Origin: BJ22 sp031405895
GTDB taxonomy: Bacteria; Planctomycetota; Planctomycetia; Pirellulales; Pirellulaceae
DNA: 12,633 nt
Direction: 5' to 3'
Assembly (NCBI GenBank): GCA_031405895.1
Contig: JANOFL010000329.1
Location: 1 to 12,633, forward strand
Of this stretch, positions 12,605-12,633 are shown piece after piece. Made by a program: the position numbers and the translations under genes. How positions within the stretch are numbered: the first letter of the stretch is position 1; every line of letters begins with the position of its first letter. The notes beneath the pieces were generated by a model. The model saw only the letters and a list, made by a program, of their open reading frames with translations, ran no database searches and was not told the origin of the DNA.

Positions 12605-12633
12605 GGCGAGCGGCAGGGCGTCAGCCCTCCGTG
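12605..12633 (+). repeat. 29-bp dispersed repeat, copy 2 (window end)
   Basis: This is the exact reverse complement of 1753-1781, with the core AGGGC-GTCA-GCCCT. It lies 39 bp after the kinase stop, in the position of a 3' hairpin. The element may continue past the window edge. As with copy 1, it lies just downstream of the end of a gene. Confidence 0.85.

Noticed and set aside
1..12633. CRISPR array, integrase/att sites, defence system, rRNA or tRNA genes
   Set aside because: No regularly spaced direct repeats, no Cas, integrase, restriction or toxin-antitoxin proteins, and no conserved RNA gene motifs were seen.

Overview
The window looks like a chromosomal piece of a GC-rich planctomycete. 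This rests on co-occurring family hallmarks rather than any single marker: an ECF sigma factor of the TIGR02999 type directly upstream of a Hanks-type Ser/Thr kinase with C-terminal TPRs, a PEP-CTERM secreted protein, CCFG-type DUF3299-like proteins, weak or absent Shine-Dalgarno sites, and several families of short palindromic intergenic repeats. No rRNA, tRNA, CRISPR or phage genes were seen.

Layout. (1) Positions 1-128 (+) hold the last ~41 codons of what looks like an IS4-family transposase. It runs convergently into (2) a btaA/DUF3419 gene (1354-152, -), predicted to make the first intermediate of betaine lipids. (3) A ~460-bp gene-free stretch (1355-1812) carries dispersed repeats. (4) From 7644 down to 1813 (-) run five co-directional genes: a LolD/MacB-type ABC ATPase, an FtsX/MacB-type permease (4-bp overlap), a large secreted or anchored protein with a Cys-rich CRCPFC head, an NTR/TIMP-like segment and HEAT-like helices, and two related DUF3299-like CCFG proteins, one with membrane helices and one secreted. 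I read these as one operon or regulon for an envelope ABC system. Proteobacterial relatives that combine DUF3299 with an FtsX-type ABC transporter belong, as I recall, to zinc-starvation responses. (5) A PEP-CTERM metzincin-like protease (9256-7952, -). (6) A 332-bp divergent intergenic region with several inverted repeats. (7) On the + strand, an ECF sigma factor (9589-10164), then a repeat-containing spacer with a possible 53-aa ORF, then a kinase-TPR protein (10325-12565).

The most unusual thing here is the repeat content. A 22-bp palindrome (9-bp arms around GGGA/TCCC) occurs four times in two pairs. One pair lies inside the N-terminal coding region of the Cys-rich protein and is translated in frame as EQLSPTA twice. 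The other pair lies between the sigma and kinase genes as two exact reverse complements, and is open in the same frame (EQLSPIA) inside the small ORF that ends on the kinase start codon. This resembles the behaviour of the Rickettsia palindromic elements that insert in frame into genes. Three other repeat types are also present: a 29-bp element in perfect inverted copies at 1753 and at the very end of the window, a paired AGGCTTCCAGCCT hairpin inside the five-gene cluster, and a GGGTCAG/CTGACCC hairpin typical of REP/RAYT-like elements.
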